Shown here: positions 22,632 to 33,203 of the stretch, one piece after another | Position numbering within the stretch: the stretch's first letter is position 1 | Layout of the letters: each line of letters opens with the position of its first letter | Assembly: GCA_963978905.1 (NCBI GenBank) | Contig: OZ022258.1 | Coordinates: 44,376,591 to 44,440,590, forward strand | Direction of reading: 5' to 3' | Source of the DNA: Trichostrongylus colubriformis | Lineage: Eukaryota > Nematoda > Chromadorea > Rhabditida > Trichostrongylidae | Length of the DNA stretch: 64,000 nt | Translations under genes and position numbers: made by a program | The notes under the pieces: generated by a model | Told to the model about the DNA's origin: nothing | Databases searched by the model: none | The model's input: only the letters and a program-made list of their open reading frames with translations

Positions 22632-24808
22632 AAAGCCGATAGCCTTCGTGACAAATAGACTATTTTCCAGGCTGTGTATCTCCCACAATAAAAGAAATTT
22701 CAAGGCTTCACATAAACGTAACAAATGATGAGGCGCTCCGGTAGTGGTCATGCACGCAGGGAAAAATTCAAAGAAAATATGATGATTGTTGTTTTCATGA
22801 GGGCATACGAAGATACAACAGCGAAAGATTTCACAGCTCAAACAGAAACAGGACAATTTCAACCGTCAGTGTGATGTCACCGAGCAATTATGAAGATTTG
22901 TAAATACCTATATGCGCCTCATATGTGTACAACGCAGTTGTGGAGAAACAATTTTGCGCCCATTCTTTAAAAATTGGCTACGAAGTCTCTGAACGCCCTA
23001 TTAGTAAAAGCGCCTTTGAACTCTCCAGGCCCACACCACAATTAACGTATTTCATTAGCGCTCTCGAAATTTAGACGACAAAAAGTTGATATCATAAGGG
23101 GTCGAGCCACAAATTCTTCACAGCGACTTTATGTTATAAGCGCCGTGAATAGGTATATTTGTGACCTCAGAGCGACCCTATGAACCCCCGACCGATTGAG
23201 CTGGTTATTTGGTCGTCGACTTGCTTTTCATATAATGATTGTAAAGGAACCTTGCAAAAAAGGGAAACTAAAGATGATCGCTACCTATAATGAAGTCCTG
23301 TAACTTTTTTTGTTCCAGTGAACCGGAGTAGTGGAACGGCTGGCAACCAAAACAAATAAAAACAAATTATGGCAATAACACCGACATCATTGGTCAGATC
23401 AGTCTCTTTTGAGAAAAGCATTTGGCGAATTTTGTCATAATGATAAACGCACTCAGAAGTAGATAAACGCACTCAGAAGTAGCATCGAACATCGACTGGT
23501 CAAAAACACAAGGAGCTAACTTCAGCACCGAGCAAACTTTCACCATAACCCTCAGTGCGTAAGTTCCGGTGTTGAAAAGATGGGTATCCACGTACTCGAG
23601 CTGGACTTGAGGCACACTATCGTCGAGAGAGCATCCAGAGCCCTCACCTCTCGTGCAATCTTCATATGCCCGCCTTTCAGAAGCCTCCAAGTCCAGAAGT
23701 TTTTTCTTCACTGGAGAGTTTTTCGAGTGGCAGATATGTTCGTCGCACTATGTCTGCCTTTCATATTTTCCGCATTTCGAACTCACAACATTCTTAGTCT
23801 CACAACTCATTTTCTTAACGACTGGCAAACTTCTTCAAGGCACTTTTTATTTCCTCGTCTGCTGTCTTCGAATGTTTCAGAGCATTACCTCGGATCACCG
23901 AATATTCCTGAAAAAAATCGCTTATTAAAAACTCTTCCGATCCCACATGTTCAAATGTACCCACAGTTGCAAAATTATGAACTATAGTTTTGTTTGCATC
24001 AAGAATATCGGTGCTATATTGACATTTTTGGAAAAAATATCTTGCTGGAGGTGCTGCTGTCTCTGTTAAATCGACGCTCCCCTCTACATCAGTTTGGTAG
24101 CTTGTGCCCGCAGAGAGTTCACCCTGAAAAAATTTTGAAGAATTTCTTTCAATCATACATCTCATTAAGTAGCAAAACTAAGCGGTGGTAGTGTAGATCA
24201 GACTAGCGTGAACATGAAGGTAGAAAATGGTCGTCCCCAGATTTTTCTCGCAATTGCAGCGAAATCCGTACCCGCAAGCTCCACAGCCTTCTTTGGTGCG
24301 GTTGTTTCTCAACAAAAACAAATTCACTTCCCTTGGGGTTTACTATTTACAATAGAATATTACTCGTCTCACCATGGAATCACAAGTACAAGCTAGTTGT
24401 TGTACCTTGTGAACCCCTCCACCTTCTGTCACTTACCATAGGCCACTCCTACTACTTTCACATCTTCTTGCCTTCTTCGAGACCATTTCATGACCTTTCA
24501 TGTTAATGATGTTGCTGTGAAAGGCAATGTCATCTTCCCATCAGTCTTCTTTGCATCTGCAGGAGGTACACCTTTCAAGGTAGCACTTTGATGGCGCAAG
24601 CAATTTTTGACAATCCCTGGTTGTGCGATCTTCCTCTTGCAGTGATTGAGATAATTATCTCCACAGGCCTGAGTGGTGCATGTCCGGTTTAGTGTAGGGC
24701 AGCTCGTGATTAAGATGCATGTGGAAGCCCTTCCCAAGTGAAAAGTATCCATGCAAAGGATCTCGCTCGCGAATCTCTCCAGCTGTTCGATACGGTGACT
24801 CCTTAATA

Positions 24809-25325
24809 TTAGGTTGGACGGGAAGTTCTGGGACACTTTTTGTTTTTTCCTGTAGAAACCTGTAAAGAATTGTGGGACAGTCCATGGTAAGGGTATATAG
24901 ATGGAGTGTGAAGGACTCTTCACTAGTCTGGTTATCACCACTATGGCTTCGACAAGCGGCGAATCTGAGCCTATTTCGCGAGAAGGTCTTCGACTGCTGA
25001 TTCTTCATGAGTACCGCCTTGGTAGTTCTGCGCGCCTGGCGGCCGACAGAATCAACCACTCGATGGGTGCGAACACCACTTCGAAGTCTACGGTGATTCG
25101 GTGGTATCAGCGTTTCGGTGAAGGACAGACAACGCTAGAAGATGAACCACGCTCAGGACGTCCTCCGGTCTTCGATGTCGACGCCCTGACAGCTGCCGTT
25201 GAAGAAGATCCCCGTCAGAAGATCCCCGATGGTGCATACTTTGGTGACTGAAGTTACATGTGAATAAAATTAAAATAAATTGAATTTTTCTCACAAGGTG
25301 TCCCAGAACTTCCCGTCCAACCTAA
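24809..25325 (+). mobile_element. mariner element, deleted to 517 bp (family 4)
   Basis: The terminal inverted repeats begin TTAGGTTGGACGGGAAGTTC, with TA on both sides. The left arm of the giant palindrome carries the precise empty site (CCTTAATAATATTATGGG in reverse sense, near 7883-7900). One arm therefore gained the element after the arms became similar. Only the N-terminal part of the transposase is kept. Confidence 0.92.
24943..25251 (+). CDS. truncated mariner transposase, DNA-binding domain only
   Basis: This intact 102-codon frame (an upstream in-frame ATG at 24901 would add 14 residues) starts MASTSGESEPISREGLRLLI. It contains the bipartite helix-turn-helix region of mariner transposases, with STVIRWYQRFGEGQTTLED and SGRPPVFDVDALTAAVEED. 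It stops after PRQKIPDGAYFGD with no catalytic triad. A full enzyme is about 340 residues. TATATAG lies at about 24893. Such a product could bind the terminal repeats of its family; that is inference. It may equally be a fortuitously open remnant. Confidence 0.6.
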   Translation: MASTSGESEPISREGLRLLILHEYRLGSSARLAADRINHSMGANTTSKSTVIRWYQRFGEGQTTLEDEPRSGRPPVFDVDALTAAVEEDPRQKIPDGAYFGD

Positions 25326-26045
25326 TAATATTATGGGATACGGTAATTCCTTGATAATATCTTCGGATATGGAATCTGCTCGCGGCGAGTATAATAAGCG
25401 CACATTCAAAGGTACCACTTGTACTCTATATATGAACAAAAATGGTGCTGCCTAGACTTTTGCAGGTGTGTTCAAAGCGATGAGTATCCCGTGGTAAACT
25501 CATTGTGATCTGCAAAGCGACCAATCCAGGGCACCTTACCATTATCATTCCACCGCGCTTCTTCTGCATTTACTTTTTCAGAGTCACAGAGCGCTGGTCG
25601 CTCAATTAAATTCGTTTTATTAAATTGCTAACACTGTGCGGGAGAACTCTGAAACCTGTCATCAAAGCTGTGCGTGTCATCTGCCATGAATAGTTCTACA
25701 TCAGAGTCAGGCACCATCACCTTTATCTCTCAGAACAATTTGAATGCTTCATCCTCCGTCATCCTAAATATCACAATTACCTCCATAAATGTAGCACTGT
25801 CGGGGAAGTAACAACACCTGTGGGATTGTAGATAAGCAGCAAGAAGCCTTCTTTTATACCACTCATCCGCTACAATCACTCTTGCCAAACGAGCCCATTC
25901 ATCCGCTACAGTCACGGTTTCCAAACGAAGAGAATGTCGCGTGAAATTAAATGTGTTGTCTATTGATATCCCTTGCCGACCATATTTCCTCAGCCATGAT
26001 TTCTGCACTGGAGTCACCTACTTATCTTGACTATCATTAGATAGC

Positions 26046-26319
26046 TACTTTCTTTTGCGTCATTTCGTGAGGTGTAAAGAAAGGACGGCTCTGGTCCCAC
26101 AATGTCATCGACTTTCTGGTTCCCGTCTGCTATTGCTTCCTAGTCTGTTCCGACTAGCCCCATATGAGGCCCATGCATGACTGATGGATTTTTCTTCGAA
26201 AGCCACTTCTTTTGTATTTCGTGCCTCGTTAACATGGTTTTTTGTTGGTCAAAAGCTTGAACTTAGGGCTTTTTAGCTCCAGGTTCGATGATTTCCCCAT
26301 TCCTACCGGTTGCCATATT
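26046..26319. other. outer flank of giant palindrome, no gene
   Basis: Part of this (to about 26130) matches 36600-36660. No reading frame with a recognisable domain is present. Confidence 0.4.
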
Positions 26320-26324
26320 TTAAA

Positions 26325-26877
26325 CCCACAACGGACGGCGTGCGCCACATGGTGGCCCTCGACATCTGGAATTATTTTTCTTCCAATTTTCCAATATTTG
26401 CGAGTAACCTATTATACCCGCATACACTACTAATATTGAAGAATAACATATGTTTCCAGGATCAGTGCAGTGCAAATTTACTAAAGATACAACAAACATT
26501 ATGCGAGTGACTTCGAATGCAGTCTTTCTAGATTTACAAACAAGCGACTAAAACTGTTTTAGTTACAATCAATAATTCATTAGAATCCATTGGCTTCAAT
26601 TACGTTTCCGCGTTACGTTTTTCCCTTAAAAAAATATTTTATTGCTCATCTTACAACTCAAAATGCATGACCTTTCTGCAATAGTAGGCAGGAGATGTAC
26701 CGCGTATACAAGCATGAGGCAATTCTACTTCACAGTGATGACCTTTTTATCAGTGGTATCATGCACAAAAGAGGTCACAAAAATGGCTCAATTGATACAA
26801 ATCGATAAAAGGTTGGATAAAGTAGCGCGCTCATTCCACAGGTCATCCCGCTCAAAAACGCCGCCGTCAGTTGTGGG
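26325..26877. mobile_element. small inverted-repeat element with TTAAA target duplication
   Basis: Ends are CCCACAACGGACGGCG on the left and, inverted, CCCACAACTGACGGCG on the right. TTAAA directly flanks both ends (26320-26324 and 26878-26882). The homologous sequence near 36765 shows the region uninterrupted. The CCC terminus and TTAA-like target recall piggyBac, but the extra base leaves the class open. The frame at 26642-26881 runs through the right end and is not supported. Confidence 0.6.
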
Positions 26878-26882
26878 TTAAA

Positions 26883-27260
26883 CTTTTGAATTATTTTTTC
26901 TTTACTAGACATGCGAGTACGACAACGAGTTAGCTCGGCTCCCTACGATCAGTCACGATTTACCCATGAAGTGCAATCGCTGTCCGTCGTTAGTCAGTCG
27001 AACTGACGAACCGCTGTGGTGCGTGTTTGGCAGGTCTCCTTTTTTTGTTTTTTCAGCTCTTTTTTTCAGGCAGAATGCATTCGGCATTTAACTGATCAGT
27101 GCATATGCGTATAAGTATATAGAGACCGTGAATGTGCGTTTGAGTTACTGTCCTATCTCCATTATGTTCAGCCACGTTCCCAATGAATAACAAACTGCTT
27201 TTTATTCAATTTCAAATTTACTTTTAGATTCGGAATTTCTAGATATTTTTCAGAGGTATG
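26883..27260. repeat. extension of the peptide-MULE unit, shared with 36790-37545
   Basis: This segment aligns with 36790-37545 (minus the Tc1-like element there) and its last part with 42046-42110. It shows the uninterrupted sites of both the Tc1-like element (AAGTATATAGAGACC near 27113-27127) and the CR1 LINE (near 27240). No coding content is recognised. Confidence 0.65.
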
Positions 27261-27336
27261 CAAGACGTATCGAGTCTAGTAATGTGCGTTTTCCTGCAAA
27301 CTCTCCAATCAGAAGTTCCAACTTCTCTCTTCGTAG

Positions 27337-28360
27337 AACCTCGGCATCGTTATTAGTTTGATATTCTTCTGTTGTGCCAACGAGGTTTTAAGGTGGAACA
27401 TTTATTTACGGCCTAACGTTTCGACCAGATCGTATTCTATCCACTACACTACCAAACGCCTTATCCCTCTAGCGGTTCTGACGAAACTCAAGGAAACCGC
27501 CGGAGGAACCCTGTACGAAAAAACATAACTCACCCAGTCCACCACCGCGGGAGCGGAACGCCGCCACTCCGTGTCAGCTGTCGTCAGTTAATGAGGGATG
27601 CCGTGCTGTCCCTATACATATATAGTATAATGGGGACATGCATGTCTCCCTCATCATATCAGTAGCTCGCAATGTGGCGCAAATGGCAAGAGATCATTCG
27701 TAATGGATAAGCACTCATTTCGGTTGTTCATACTTGGATTTCTTGCAGAAATCCAAAACGCTTCAAGCACTTTCCTGGCGGAAATCGCAGTCTCGTATGC
27801 TAGAATACTGCACTTCACATCAAAGTCGTTTCCGCCATGCTCCTCGGTCTGTGCTTCCCCAGAGGTGTTCTTGTGTTACCTAGTCTTTTACAGCAAGATG
27901 TTCTTTGATACGTACTGCTAGTCTTCTTCCAGTTTCCCCAATGTACGTTGCGTTACATGTCTGACATTCAATTTGATAGATTACACCAATTTTGGCGCAA
28001 TCCCCAGTTGTACCATACGGGCATGTAACACAATTCTCTGACACGCAACGCTTATCGTAGAGCCTATTTCGCACGAGTTGGCTTTTGATGTTGCCATTAG
28101 GGACACTCACTAAGACAACATCATCATCCAGCTGAGCTTGAACAAGGCATCTCTGAATTGCAGCAGTTACTCTGTCAGAGATGAAAGGTATACATAAGGG
28201 AACCTTATTAAGACGCGGTATCTTACGGTGCCCAGTGCTTATTCTTCTACGACGTTCTGGTACAACATAGCCCGTTTGATGCAGCTATGTCAGAAGCTAG
28301 ACGTATAGACTCTCGCCGCTCTGTCGGACCTGTGCACACATTTGCAGCCGTCTTGAACAT
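27337..28360 (-). pseudogene. Penelope-like element, endonuclease part and terminal repeat
   Basis: On the minus strand, from 28360 leftwards, the translation gives RLNKVPLCIPFISDRVTAAI, then ENCVTCPYGTTGDCA, then GVIYQIECQTCNATYIGETG and RIKEHLA. This is the zinc-binding segment and GIY-YIG nuclease of Penelope-like elements. Frameshifts follow; the remaining C-terminal sequence continues to about 27700. The terminal-repeat landmark GCCTAACGTTTCGACC is at about 27411. The upstream reverse transcriptase is lost in the N gap. Confidence 0.8.
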
Positions 28361-28560
28361 NNNNNNNNNNNNNNNNNNNNNNNNNNNNNNNNNNNNNNNN
28401 NNNNNNNNNNNNNNNNNNNNNNNNNNNNNNNNNNNNNNNNNNNNNNNNNNNNNNNNNNNNNNNNNNNNNNNNNNNNNNNNNNNNNNNNNNNNNNNNNNNN
28501 NNNNNNNNNNNNNNNNNNNNNNNNNNNNNNNNNNNNNNNNNNNNNNNNNNNNNNNNNNNN
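28361..28560. other. assembly gap (200 N)
   Basis: A run of exactly 200 undetermined bases, a conventional gap size. The sequences on the two sides belong to unrelated elements (Penelope on the left, Gypsy integrase on the right), so adjacency across it is not proven. Confidence 0.95.
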
Positions 28561-29024
28561 AATGTCTTCAACAACAACATGCAGTACGATCAGAAAGTTA
28601 CGTCGTCTTTTCGCTCACTTCGGCAACCCGCGGACTATTAGTGACAGATAACGGACCTCAGTTCACATCCAAAGAAGACTCGAAGATTTCTGCAACACGA
28701 ATAGCATCAGACACATGCAATCTCCACCATTTCACCCTCAATTTACCGGGCAAGCAGAACGCTTTGTCTATACTTTCAAGAAGAACTTCGAGAAGATAAG
28801 AGAAAACTTATAACCAGCTGAAGTACTACAAATATTTCTGCTGATGTACCGCCGAACTCCATGCTCGTGCACACCATGAAGGAAAGAGTTCAATGTTGGC
28901 GACTCAGTATGGACTATAGACTACCGTTCAAGAAAACCACGACAGACAACAGGTCAAATATTGGAGAGATACGGAAACAGGCTTTACGATGTGTCAATCG
29001 ACGGACAAATTTAAAAACGTCACG
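28561..29024 (+). pseudogene. Gypsy integrase, C-terminal part, plus strand
   Basis: Plus-strand reading continues an integrase core: LRRLFAHFGNPRT, then VTDNGPQFTSKE with the second catalytic Asp, then HPQFTGQAERFVYTFKK with the Glu. The order fits Ty3/Gypsy integrase. It lies in opposite orientation to the N-terminal part at 29025-30038 and repeats about 77 bp of it in inverted form. Confidence 0.8.
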
Positions 29025-30038
29025 CAGTCCGCGGGTTGCCGAAGTGAGCGAAAAGACGACGTAACTTTCTGATCGTACTGCATGTTGTTGTTGAAGACAT
29101 TTCGACGATTTCTGGCCATTTCGTGTAAGCGTCGACGACCACGAGATACATTTCCCCATCTACTGGTCCAGCAAAATCGGCGTGTATGCGATTCCATGGC
29201 TTATCCTCCATTGACCACGAGCAAGGCGTCGTTTTCACTGGGTTCTTTGCCTTTTTCTGGCAGCGACGACAAGTTTTGACAAATCTCTCAATGTCTTGGT
29301 TGATGTTCATCCAGTAAACGTAGTTTATGGCGAGCATCCACATACGAGTCGTCCCTGGGCGTTCGTCGTAAGTACGGTATTTCGTAAAACATCCGGGATC
29401 GAAATGCGATCTCCGATAGGTAGGCATCCGTTCTGTATAGAAAGTGATTCCCTGAGAAAGTTGGATCTTCTTGCAGTCTCAGATTTCTTTGGCCACTCTC
29501 CACTCCTCACGAAATTCAGAACATTTTACAGAACTGGATCTCTGAATGTTTCTTCCGCTATTCGTTTTATATCGACTGGCACTTTCGATAGTGCATTGAT
29601 GAATGTGGCGCACGAATTTTCTTCGATTGTGGCAATGACTACATCTTCTTCGATTTTCGGCTGATCCACGATGAGGCGGGTTAGGGCGTATGTTTGTCCG
29701 AAGCTGGAAGTATTTTGGTATTCATAGTGAAGTCGTAGTTTTCCACAATGAGAGCCCAGCGTTGAAGTTTATTAGCCGTATAATGGGTACTCCTTTCTTG
29801 CTTTCGAAAATCGTTAGAAGTGGTTTGTGATCAGTGAGCACTTTGAAATGGCGGCTGAAGATATAACGGTGAAATTTTCTTAGAGCGAACGTAATGGCGA
29901 AAGCTTCCTTCTCTACTTGACCGTGGTTCTTTTCGGCAGCTGTTAGGGAACGGCAGGCGTGATGAACTGCTTTCTCCATTCCATCCGAGAAGTGGTGGCT
30001 AATAACTGCTCCTATCCCATACTTCGATGCGTCGGCCC
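29025..30038 (-). pseudogene. Gypsy RNase H and integrase N-terminal part, minus strand
   Basis: RNase H appears first (30038-29722: DASKYGIGAVISH, CRSLTAAEKNHGQVEKEAFA, LTDHKPLLTIF). The integrase zinc-binding region and the start of the catalytic core follow (29427-29025: CRRCQKKA, IHADFAGPVDGEMYLVVVDA with the first Asp). Protease and reverse transcriptase are missing; the edge at about 30038 abuts the peptide-MULE unit. Frameshifts are present. Confidence 0.85.
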
Positions 30039-30039
30039 C

Positions 30040-31936
30040 TTTTTAATAAATCACGATTATGTTACTTTCAGGAATATTCGGTGATGCAAAGTAATGCACT
30101 GAAACTTTCGAAGATAGCAGGCGGGGAAATAAAAAGTACCTTGAAGGATGTGCCAATCGTTAGGAACAATGAGTTGGGAGACTAAAAATGCTGTAAATTC
30201 AAAACGCAATCAAGAAAATAGGAAAGGCAGACATAGTGCGACGAACAGACCTGCCACTCAAAAACCTTTCCAGTGAAGAGAAGAATTTGGGAATTTGAAG
30301 CTTACGAAAGATGGGCTCATGAAGATCGCACGAGTGGTGAGGGCTCTGAATGCCCTTACAACGACAGTGTGCCTCAAGTCCGGCACGAGTACGTGAACAT
30401 GCTACCTTACGAACAACGGAACTTACGCACTGTGGGTTACGGTGAATATAGGCTCGGTGCTGAACTTAGCTCACTGTATTTTTGACCAGTTGATGTTTGA
30501 TTTTACTTCTTGGTGCGTATGACAAGATTTGACAGCTGCTCTTCTTACGAGAGGCTGATCTGACTAATGATTTCGGTTATATGGCCAAAATTTGTTTTTC
30601 TTTGTTTTGGTTTCTAGCCGTTTCACTACTCTAATTCATTAGAAGTAAAAAAGGTCATATTACTTTATTATATGTAGCATTTTTGTCGTCAAAATTTTGA
30701 GAGCACATCATCAGTTTCCTCTTTTTGCATGGGTCCTTTACAAACATCAATTAAAAGCAAGTAGGAGATCAAAGAATCAGTTCATTCGGCTGAGGGTTCA
30801 CAAGGTCACTCTGAGGTCACAAATACAAATATTCACGGCGCTTATAACATAGATTCGGCGCAAAATTTCGGCTTGATTCCCTCAGAGGAATGCGCATATT
30901 TTTATTTGTAAAATTGAGCTGTAAGTATATGAGACGCTTTATGGTTGTTTACAAAATCTTCACGAATGCTCAGTGACATAACACTGTGGCGGCTGAAATT
31001 GTCCGTTTCTGTTCGATATGTGAAATACTTCGCTGTTGCATTTTCGTATGCCCGCATGAAATCAACGATAATCATACTGTCTTTAAATTTTTCCCAGCGA
31101 GCATGTCCACAACCGCGGGGTCTCATCATCTGTCACGTTTTATGTAAAGCCGTGAAATAGCTTTTATTGTGGGAAATACCCAGACTGGACAATAGTCTAC
31201 GTTTCACGAAGGCTATCTACTTTCTATTCCTCTTCATCCACACTTGAGCCTTTTGCGGACTTCTTTTTACTGATTTTAGCTTTTACCTGCAAAAAAAAAG
31301 TTATCAAAGAAATCCCTTCATTTTGTATTAAATACTCCACTGTTTTGTTGCTTCAGAGAACTCGGAGGAATGACTGAGAATATTAAACAAACCTTTGAGG
31401 CTGTATTTTTGACTCCTGCAACTGCTTTTTTACCCATCTTGTTTACCTTTTCAAGGACGCCTGCTTCGGCGATTACAAACAAGAGGAGTAGGAAGAGTAA
31501 AGTAAGTCTCATTCTGAAATGTGAGAGGTATCTTATCAGTGTTGATTTGTCAACATAAGGCTCACTGCGAAAGGGCATGCAAAGATTACAGGATTGGCGA
31601 AGGGAAAATATATGGTCGTTGAAAAACCTTGCTGCATCCTAAGCGCAGATGCTTATAGCCTTCTTGCGAGAGGAAAAAGGTTTTTAAATATGAGCAGTGT
31701 GCGATGAATACAGTCTGCACCGCTCTCACCCTTTTTAAAGCCATAAGTGCTCCGTGTCTGTTTGAACAGGACGGCTGAAGAAACATAGGAAATTTCCCCT
31801 AATACAGCGAAGCACACTCCATAGAACAATTTCTCATGTGGAAAATGATTTTTTCCTTCAGCGCGATAGAAACACACATTCTATTCGTTAGTGAGTCTTT
31901 GGTTTTTGAAAATCATGGCAATTTCCTGTTGTTCTA
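30040..31936 (+). repeat. E/F palindrome, left arm
   Basis: This matches 32480-36640 in reverse complement and is a diverged relative of the giant palindrome arms. It starts with a MULE-relic segment (30040-30490, counterpart of 8780-9240), passes peptide gene E on the minus strand, and ends in the divergent spacer. No other gene is seen. Confidence 0.8.
31224..31512 (-). CDS. secreted lysine-rich amphipathic peptide, copy E
   Basis: Coding exons 31512-31393 and 31286-31224 flank a 106 bp intron ending in TTTTTTTGCAG. The 60-residue product begins MRLTLLFLLLLFVIAEAGV. It keeps LEKVNKMGKKAVAGV but has KNTASK where copies A-D have QKGVSK, and the second exon ends KSAKGSSVDEEE, two residues longer and more acidic. 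The upstream non-coding exon ends at 31730 with a GTGAG donor (216 bp intron). The poly(A) signal is at 31163-31168. Coding sequence is better conserved with A-D than the flanks are, which favours a functional protein. Confidence 0.75.
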
Positions 31937-32479
31937 TTAGGTTGTTCGGAAAGAAATGCGCGTTGAATTTGTCCTTTTTTCTCTCCTACTATAAAAGATT
32001 CTTCAAAACAGTTCAATCTATTAGAAAGAGATTTTTATTGTGCATCTTTTCATATATCTTTGTCTATGTCTACTTGGTTTTTTTCAAAGAAAAAAAGTTT
32101 CAACGACTTGAGGCCGATTTCCATGTTCTTCGTCATCCAAGCTTTCATTACCGTTTTTTAAACGCTGGAACTTTGCCCGACACTTTATACAGCCAAATCT
32201 TTCTGCAAACATTATACGCATGGCGACAAATATTTACCGCTTATTGCATTGAATCTTGCATTTTTTTTGAAATTTTTTTTTCAAAATTTTGAAAAAAAAG
32301 TGAAACTCTTTTTTGAATTTTTTTCTTCAAAAAAAAAACAAGTAGATATAGACAAAAGTATTTCAAAAGATGCGCAATAAAATTCTCTTTCTAACAGACA
32401 AAACTGTTTTACAAAATCTTCTGTAGCAGAAGAGAAATAGATGGACAAAAAAACGCGCATTTCTTTCCGAACAACCTAA
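31937..32479. mobile_element. mariner-derived MITE in the E/F promoter spacer
   Basis: Terminal inverted repeats begin TTAGGTTGTTCGGAAAGAAA and extend about 170 bp inward; TA flanks both ends. The centre is A/T homopolymer-rich (32260-32340) and nearly palindromic. Pairs A/B and C/D show the empty site (GCTCTACATTTGC near 21608-21620). No transposase is encoded. Confidence 0.88.
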
Positions 32480-33203
32480 TACATTGCTTTCGACCCTTTG
32501 GAAAAATTATTTGGGGCCTGACAACTGACACCGTATTGCCACTGAATGAGAATGAAGACGCGAAAAGGTCACTAATAGCGATTCACAAAGTATGGTGGGT
32601 ACGGTGGTATCAAAAACTGCAAGAACTTCGTTAACGACCTTATGTTTTCACGTCGTCAGCACGCTCCTTGGTAGTTGCGCCTTCCATTCACATATGAACA
32701 CTGTCAAAGTACTTTTATTCCTGTGTTCCTTGACCTCCTTTATTTTCGCTTACTATTTGTCCTTTGAGACATGATGGAGATTGGAAGAAATACCAAAATT
32801 TGAAGAAACCACCATAATCATACGACAATTATTGGAATGTGTGTTTCTATCGCGCTGAAGGAAAAAATCATTTTCCACATGAGAAATTGTTCTATGGAGT
32901 GTGCTTCGCTGTATTAGGGGAAATTTCCTATGTTTCTTCAGCCGTCCTGTTCAAACAGACACGGAGCACTTATGGCTTTAAAAAGGGTGAGAGCGGTGCA
33001 GACTGTATTCATCACACACTGCTCTTATTTAAAAACCTTTTTCCTCTCGCAAGAAGGCTATAAGCATCTGCGCTTAGAATGCAGCAAGGTTTTTCAACGA
33101 CCATATATTTTTCCTTCGCCAATCCTGTAATCTTTGCATGCCCTTTCGCAGTGAGCCTTATGTTGACAAATCAACACTGATAAGATACCTCTCACATTTC
33201 AGA

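Larger units (their letters stand above)
23394..26017 (-). pseudogene. MULE transposase relic (right giant arm)
   Basis: The mirror copy of the relic at 7196-9260 starts at 26017 with KSWLRKYGRQGISIDNTFNF and continues through the same broken segments down to about 23394. It is interrupted by the mariner at 24809-25325. Translated pieces agree almost residue for residue with the left arm, which reflects recent common origin, not selection, since both are broken in the same places. Confidence 0.55.
20020..26045 (-). repeat. giant palindrome, right arm
   Basis: This is the reverse complement of 7166-12660. It is 6026 bp, or about 5507 bp once the mariner at 24809-25325 plus its TA is removed, nearly the same as the 5495 bp left arm. 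It holds peptide genes C (minus) and D (plus) and a MULE relic on the minus strand. Beyond 26045 the sequence continues with homology to 36600-37545, which the left arm does not have. Confidence 0.9.

Noticed and set aside
28287..28799. 170-codon frame running through the N gap
   Set aside because: The frame exists only because N positions are not counted as stops. Left and right parts belong to Penelope and Gypsy sequence respectively.
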